NCBI GenBank assembly: GCA_041908845.1
Contig: JAYREN010000143.1
Location: forward strand, 1 to 8,766
Direction: 5' to 3'
DNA length: 8,766 nucleotides
Origin: JAYREN01 sp041908845
GTDB taxonomy: Bacteria > Acidobacteriota > Holophagae > Holophagales > Holophagaceae
Below, in pieces: positions 5,370-8,766 of this stretch. The notes under the pieces are model-generated. The model ran no database searches, was not told the DNA's origin, and saw only the letters and a program-made list of their open reading frames with translations. Numbering within the stretch: the stretch's first letter is position 1; the number at the start of each line of letters is the position of its first letter. The position numbers and the translations under genes were made by a program.

Positions 5370-7196
5370 TCAAGCCACTGGGGCCGAATTCCCCTGCTTC
5401 CCATGCATGAGTTCCACCACGGCCTTGTAGAGGCCTCGGCGAGTCTCGTGGCGCTGGAAGGCACGGGTGATGTAGCGGGCGCGGATCTCGATGCCGAGGG
5501 CGGTGGGCACGACCTGGATGCCGGGTGTAGTGGAGAAGGCGCGCACACGGTACCGGGAGGAGGCCTTCCGCCACTCCTGCTCGGCGACCTCGGCATTGGC
5601 CTTCGTCTCCTCATCCACCAGCTGCTGCACGCCCTTGAGAATGGGATAGGGATCCTGGCCGGTGGGGATCAGCACGCTGAGTTCATCCCACATCCACTGC
5701 CCCGCCGTAGAGAAATTGAAGTAGTGGCCCTGGGTGGCGAAGCTGTTCACGAAGGCCACGCGGCGGCCAGTGGGATGGCCGGAATCGCTCCAGCTCCCCG
5801 TCTCCAGGAGGATGGTTCGGAACAGGCCGATCTCCGCCACCTCACCGCCCACACCCTTGATCTCCACCCAGTCGCCCACGCGAATGCCGTTGTGACCCAT
5901 CAGCACAAACCATCCAAAGAAGCCCGCGATGAGATCCCGCAGCGCAAAGGTGAGCCCCGCGCCCAGAAGCCCAAAGACCGTTGCGGCCTGCTTGGGCACC
6001 CCCAGAACCACGAAGACGATGACCAAAAATCCCAGACTGCGCAGGCTGATCTTCACCACCGAGCGATGGGTGCCCGCCCGGAGATTCTCCTTGGAACGGC
6101 CAGAGATGAAGTATTCCGCCAGGCGATTGAGCAGGAAGACCGAGGCCATCACGGCAAGCACGATCAGGAGCGTCTTCAGCAGGGCATGGAGTGCCACCCG
6201 CTGGTACCCCTCCACGAGATTCATCCAGGCACCGTAGAGTTCGGTGAGTTCCCGGTGATCCTGGGTCCGCTTCACCAGTGCCGTGAGCTTGCGCTGCTCC
6301 TGGGCAAAGTAGCGCATGGTCTCCCGAGCCGTTGCGGAATCCTCCCTGGAGGCATTCTCGGACTGAGATAGAGCCGAAGCCTGCTGCTTAAGCTCGGTGC
6401 GCACCTCCTTGTCCTCTTCCATCTTCTTGGCGAGGGTCTGCTGGCGCTTGATGAAGCGCTCCATCTTCGCCTGGGAATCCCGTTGGGCCTGAACCAGTAG
6501 GGCATGTTTCTTTCGCTGGTTGTTCCACTCGCGAAACCTCGCCAGGAGGCTGTGGGCCGGAAGGGCCTGCTCCACGGTGGCGGCGGCCGTCGCGGCGGCT
6601 TCGGGGTCCGTGGCCTCCCGGGCGGCCTTGAGGCGGCGGATCCGCGCCTGGGGATCGCCTCCGGCCCGCTCCAGTTCCTCGGCGGCCTCTTCCAGTTCCC
6701 CTCGATTGAGTTGGAGCTGGGCCTTGGCGATCTCAATCTGGTCCTCCAGACGGTCCTGGGCTGCCCCCTTGGCGGTGGGAAGCAGGGCGTTGAGACGCTT
6801 GAGATTACGCTCGTTCTCCTCCACGGCGGCCTCGGCCCTGGCCTTCTCGGCCTGAATAGCCTTCAATTCATCCGTGGGCGGTGGAGTGGATTCTGCAATC
6901 TGCCGCAGGGCTTCGGCAAAGGCCAGATCCACATCATGGTTCGCCAGGCGCTCCGCCTTCCGGGCCAGAGTCACCTCCTCGGGCGTCTTGGCCAGGAGCC
7001 CGAGGCGACGGGCCATGAGCAGGGGCCGCTGATCGACCCTCCGCTCCCTGGGAAGGCCTCCGGCCTTCTTGGGTGGAGCGACAGATTGGCCGTCCTCGGC
7101 CACCGGAGTCGGTTCGCGGGTGAGCACGAAGCCTGTGGTCGCGGCTCCGATGAGCAGCAGAAGCAGGATGGCGGTGATCCAGATTCGGAGTTTCAT
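5370..7196 (-). CDS. MscS-family mechanosensitive channel with long N-terminal coiled-coil extension
   Basis: This 608-residue membrane protein begins with a hydrophobic signal or anchor helix (4-25) and a Pro-rich linker. Residues about 75-320 are rich in Glu, Lys, Arg, Ala and Gln with heptad-like spacing, probably a periplasmic coiled coil. Membrane segments follow near 336-358 and 384-400, then the MscS pore helix region 404-433 (FGLLGAGLTFALRDLIAGFF). The cytosolic beta domain starts IRVGDWVEIKGVGGEVAEIG (438-457) and is followed by an alpha/beta C-terminal domain up to about 598. By family knowledge, such channels open under membrane tension and release solutes during hypo-osmotic shock. 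E. coli MscS is about half this length; MscK and MscM-like members also have periplasmic extensions, though larger. ATG at 7196 gives a proper signal sequence, but no strong Shine-Dalgarno is visible. A hairpin at 7293-7335 probably separates it from the upstream gene. Confidence 0.9.
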   Translation of the reverse strand: MKLRIWITAILLLLLIGAATTGFVLTREPTPVAEDGQSVAPPKKAGGLPRERRVDQRPLLMARRLGLLAKTPEEVTLARKAERLANHDVDLAFAEALRQIAESTPPPTDELKAIQAEKARAEAAVEENERNLKRLNALLPTAKGAAQDRLEDQIEIAKAQLQLNRGELEEAAEELERAGGDPQARIRRLKAAREATDPEAAATAAATVEQALPAHSLLARFREWNNQRKKHALLVQAQRDSQAKMERFIKRQQTLAKKMEEDKEVRTELKQQASALSQSENASREDSATARETMRYFAQEQRKLTALVKRTQDHRELTELYGAWMNLVEGYQRVALHALLKTLLIVLAVMASVFLLNRLAEYFISGRSKENLRAGTHRSVVKISLRSLGFLVIVFVVLGVPKQAATVFGLLGAGLTFALRDLIAGFFGWFVLMGHNGIRVGDWVEIKGVGGEVAEIGLFRTILLETGSWSDSGHPTGRRVAFVNSFATQGHYFNFSTAGQWMWDELSVLIPTGQDPYPILKGVQQLVDEETKANAEVAEQEWRKASSRYRVRAFSTTPGIQVVPTALGIEIRARYITRAFQRHETRRGLYKAVVELMHGKQGNSAPVA

Positions 7197-7292
7197 GGTG
7201 TACAGCCAAGCAGAAAGACCCGTCCAAGGCTAGTGCGAGAGCATTCGCTTTCTCAGCCTCGCAGCAACCGATTTTGGAGAGAAAGAGCGAAC

Positions 7293-7335
7293 AGGCAAAG
7301 GCCCCGGCCCTGTGAGGAGGCCGGGGCCTTTGCCT
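7293..7335 (-). terminator. GC-rich terminator hairpin after the binding-protein-like gene
   Basis: A perfect 17-bp stem pairs 7293-7309 with 7319-7335 around a 9-base loop. It sits 15 bases past the stop of the minus-strand gene ending at 7351. On that strand the sequence after the stem is GTTCGCTCTTTC, a modest U-rich tail, so this is probably an intrinsic terminator of moderate quality. No plus-strand gene ends here. Confidence 0.75.
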
Positions 7336-7350
7336 TGTATGCCGTGTGGG

Positions 7351-7860
7351 TTATTGGAGGGTGCTCCCCTCAGGAACCTTCAGGCGCAGAGACTTGATAA
7401 GCCTGCCACTGGCGACGACTTTTCCCTCGGTCTTCGGGCCGACAGCAAGGACGCCTCCCACCTTCAGGTAATCCGCGTGGGTGCCCACAGAGGGAATGCT
7501 CTGGATAAGGGCGCTGGCGATGAAGGACTTGGTCAACTTGCCCTGAGTACCGAGGACGGGGTCGGAATCCACCAGCACGATGAAGTCGGGACGCATGCTT
7601 TTAATCGAGCTTTTGGCCGTGTCTACATCCTTGTCAGTCTTCACGTTCACTGCCTGCAGAGTGATGCCCGCCGCACGTGTGGCACTCGCCAGTTCCGTGA
7701 CGGCGAAGCGACTCAACTCGAGGTCACAGACGACCACCGCTTCTTTACTGTCTGGCCAATTCGCCTTCAGAGTCTTGATGAGGGCGTCGTAGTCGCCCGC
7801 GAAAAGCCCGCAGCCTCCGGCGAGCAGAAGTCCAGTGAGGGTGGCGCGAAAAAGTTTCAT
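7351..7860 (-). CDS. Small secreted protein resembling the C-terminal half of an ABC substrate-binding protein
   Basis: The ATG at 7860 follows a strong AGGAGATCCG ribosome binding site and gives 169 residues. It begins with a Sec signal peptide (MKLFRATLTGLLLAGGCGLFAG). Cleavage near residue 21 is likely; C17 is preceded by AGG, a poor lipobox, so lipidation is doubtful. The mature part resembles one lobe of the ABC_sub_bind type of periplasmic binding protein: alternating strand and helix through AVVVCDLELSRFAVTELASA, then DFIVLVDSDPV and IASALIQSIPSVG, ending KSLRLKVPE like the closing segment of that family. Usual members are near 300 residues with two lobes, so this is about half size. 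The intact signal peptide and ribosome site argue against a simple decay fragment. No permease or ATPase gene is visible nearby, and the ligand is unknown. The longer in-frame reading to 8010 lacks a ribosome site and is rejected. Confidence 0.75.
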   Translation of the reverse strand: MKLFRATLTGLLLAGGCGLFAGDYDALIKTLKANWPDSKEAVVVCDLELSRFAVTELASATRAAGITLQAVNVKTDKDVDTAKSSIKSMRPDFIVLVDSDPVLGTQGKLTKSFIASALIQSIPSVGTHADYLKVGGVLAVGPKTEGKVVASGRLIKSLRLKVPEGSTLQ

Positions 7861-7872
7861 CGGATCTCCTTT

Positions 7873-7896
7873 GCATTTGGATAGAGCCGCAAATGC
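7873..7896. repeat. Perfect inverted repeat in the leader of the binding-protein-like gene
   Basis: GCATTTG at 7873-7879 and CAAATGC at 7890-7896 are exact reverse complements separated by 10 bases. The element lies just upstream of the ribosome binding site of the minus-strand gene starting at 7860. It could be a dyad operator or a 7-bp leader hairpin in the mRNA; nothing in the window tells these apart. Confidence 0.45.
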
Positions 7897-7935
7897 CTTG
7901 AGGGAAGTGTCAGGTTTCCGCTGAGGAATGGTCCA

Positions 7936-7972
7936 CCTATTATTTTGATGTAGACAATTTTTTACGTTTCGA
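7936..7972 (-). promoter_or_regulatory. AT-rich stretch, probable promoter region
   Basis: This short block is strikingly AT-rich against GC-rich surroundings and lies 75 to 110 bases upstream of the minus-strand start at 7860. It is the likeliest place for that gene's promoter. I could not fit a convincing -35/-10 pair with normal spacing, so only the region is proposed. Confidence 0.3.
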
Positions 7973-8056
7973 TGACACCAGAAGAACCGACCACCCACTG
8001 CCAGTCTCATTTACATCAGTCACGCTGATGGCCGGAGTATCAGACCCAGGAGGAAT

Positions 8057-8766
8057 TCAGTTCCCGGACTTGGGCGCGTAAACCTTCGCCGTCTCCTTGC
8101 CCGTGAGCACGCGGAGGGCGCCCATGACCAGGGCGAGCATCTCGTTCTCCCCAGGGTAGACCGTGATCCCCGCGGGCAGGGCAGCGAGACACTTCTTCAT
8201 GTACTCCACCATGGGCTTGCAGCGGGCGATGCCGCCGGTGATGAGGATCTGGTCCACGGGCTCGCCGTCGAAGGCCGGCCAGAGCGAGGTGATCTCCTTG
8301 GCGATCTGGTAGGCCATGGCGTCCATGGCGCGCACGACCTCGTCCTCGCCCGCCAGGTACCGCTTTTCCAGTTCCATCATGTTGGTGGTGCCGAGCAGAT
8401 CCAGCATGCCGCCCTTGCCCACCAGCTTCTTCTTCACCTCTTCCTTGGTGTGCTGGCCGGAGAAGCAGTAATCCACCAGGGCGAAGCCGGGCATGGAGCC
8501 AGCCCGCTCCGGGGACATGGGGCCTTCGCCCCCCAGGCCGTCATTCACATCGATGTAGCGACCCCGCTTGTGGGCGCCCACGGTGATGCCGCCGCCCAGG
8601 TGGGCCACGATGAGGTTCACCTTTTCGTAGGGCAGGCCGCGATCCTCGGCATAGCGGTGGGCGGTGGCGATCTGGTTGAGGGCGTGGCTGATGACCTTGC
8701 GCCGGATGTCCTTGACGCCCGAGATCTTCACCCGGTCGGCCACTTCGTCCACCACCACGGGGTCCA
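8057..8766 (-). CDS. buk: Butyrate kinase (C-terminal part; 5' end beyond window)
   Basis: About 235 C-terminal residues are visible, ending APKSGN before TGA at 8057-8059; the frame is open through the right edge (DPVVVDEV at the start). Butyrate kinase reversibly transfers phosphate from butyryl-phosphate to ADP in the cytoplasm, giving butyrate and ATP. It belongs to the ASKHA kinase superfamily with acetate kinase. The segment VNLIVAHLGGGITVGAHKRG (bases 8552-8620 region), followed by DVNDGLGGEGPMSPERAGS, is characteristic of butyrate kinase, and LITGGIARCKPM is a nucleotide-contacting segment near the C-terminus. Family members are about 355 residues, so roughly 120 are missing off-window. 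Branched-chain or other short-chain carboxylate kinases share this family, so the true substrate could differ. Phosphate butyryltransferase might lie further upstream; in this window the only acyl-phosphate-forming partner is pta. Confidence 0.93.
   Translation of the reverse strand, partial: DPVVVDEVADRVKISGVKDIRRKVISHALNQIATAHRYAEDRGLPYEKVNLIVAHLGGGITVGAHKRGRYIDVNDGLGGEGPMSPERAGSMPGFALVDYCFSGQHTKEEVKKKLVGKGGMLDLLGTTNMMELEKRYLAGEDEVVRAMDAMAYQIAKEITSLWPAFDGEPVDQILITGGIARCKPMVEYMKKCLAALPAGITVYPGENEMLALVMGALRVLTGKETAKVYAPKSGN

Noticed and set aside
5403..6371. Long plus-strand open frames opposite the MscS-type gene (also 6504-7397)
   Set aside because: They are shadows of the strongly supported minus-strand channel gene, with low-complexity His/Gly/Leu/Arg-rich products and no family motif.
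7197..7230. TTGGAC and TGTACA as a promoter directly before the MscS-type gene
   Set aside because: The spacing is 17 bases, but the -10 box matches only half the consensus and would make the message practically leaderless.
7861..8010. N-terminal extension of the binding-protein-like gene to 8010
   Set aside because: The ATG at 7860 has an excellent ribosome binding site and opens directly onto a signal peptide; the extension would bury it.
8014..8030. CATCAG-N5-CTGATG hairpin just past the butyrate kinase stop
   Set aside because: The stem is only 6 bp and no T-run follows on the minus strand, so I would not call it a terminator.

Overview
The window is GC-rich and densely coded, with the look of a chromosomal core region of a free-living Gram-negative bacterium. 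The gene content is a sigma-54-type response regulator, a periplasm-facing MscS-family channel, secreted proteins, phosphotransacetylase, and a butyrate/acetate-type kinase. This would suit an Acidobacteriota lineage of the Holophaga/Geothrix type, but that placement is an impression from protein style and not a demonstrated result. I see no rRNA, tRNA, CRISPR, insertion sequence, phage or plasmid gene. No gene-free stretch exceeds 300 bases; the longest are about 196 bases (7861-8056), 192 bases (4933-5124) and 154 bases (7197-7350).

Layout. (1) 1-1592, minus strand: a regulatory pair. A GTG-initiated protein with a decayed AAA+ region and a Fis-type DNA-binding helix lies 38 bp upstream of an NtrC-family response regulator, which runs off the left edge. 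(2) 1625-4932, plus strand: a run of five same-direction genes, probably at least partly one operon. They are a TfoX N-terminal-domain protein, a DinB/YfiT-like metalloprotein (4-nt overlap), a small exported DUF6624-like protein (14-nt gap), the 16S rRNA m3U1498 methyltransferase RsmE (apparently starting at a CTG codon), and phosphate acetyltransferase Pta. The run ends at a strong intrinsic terminator at 4949-4980. (3) 5125-5343, plus strand: a 72-residue DUF2835 protein. (4) 5370-8766, minus strand: an MscS-type mechanosensitive channel with a long periplasmic coiled-coil extension. Upstream of it lies a GC-rich hairpin, then a small secreted protein that looks like half of an ABC substrate-binding protein, then the C-terminal two thirds of butyrate kinase, which runs off the right edge.

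How the genes relate. Pta (acyl-CoA + Pi to acyl-phosphate) and the kinase (acyl-phosphate + ADP to carboxylate + ATP) catalyse consecutive steps of substrate-level ATP formation. They lie 3.1 kb apart on opposite strands, so they are neighbours but not an operon. The other genes are a mix of housekeeping, envelope and poorly characterised functions. I did not find a convincing new defence or mobile system. The points most worth a second look are the CTG start of rsmE, the ATPase-dead regulator beside the intact NtrC-type protein, the coiled-coil MscS channel and the half-size binding protein.
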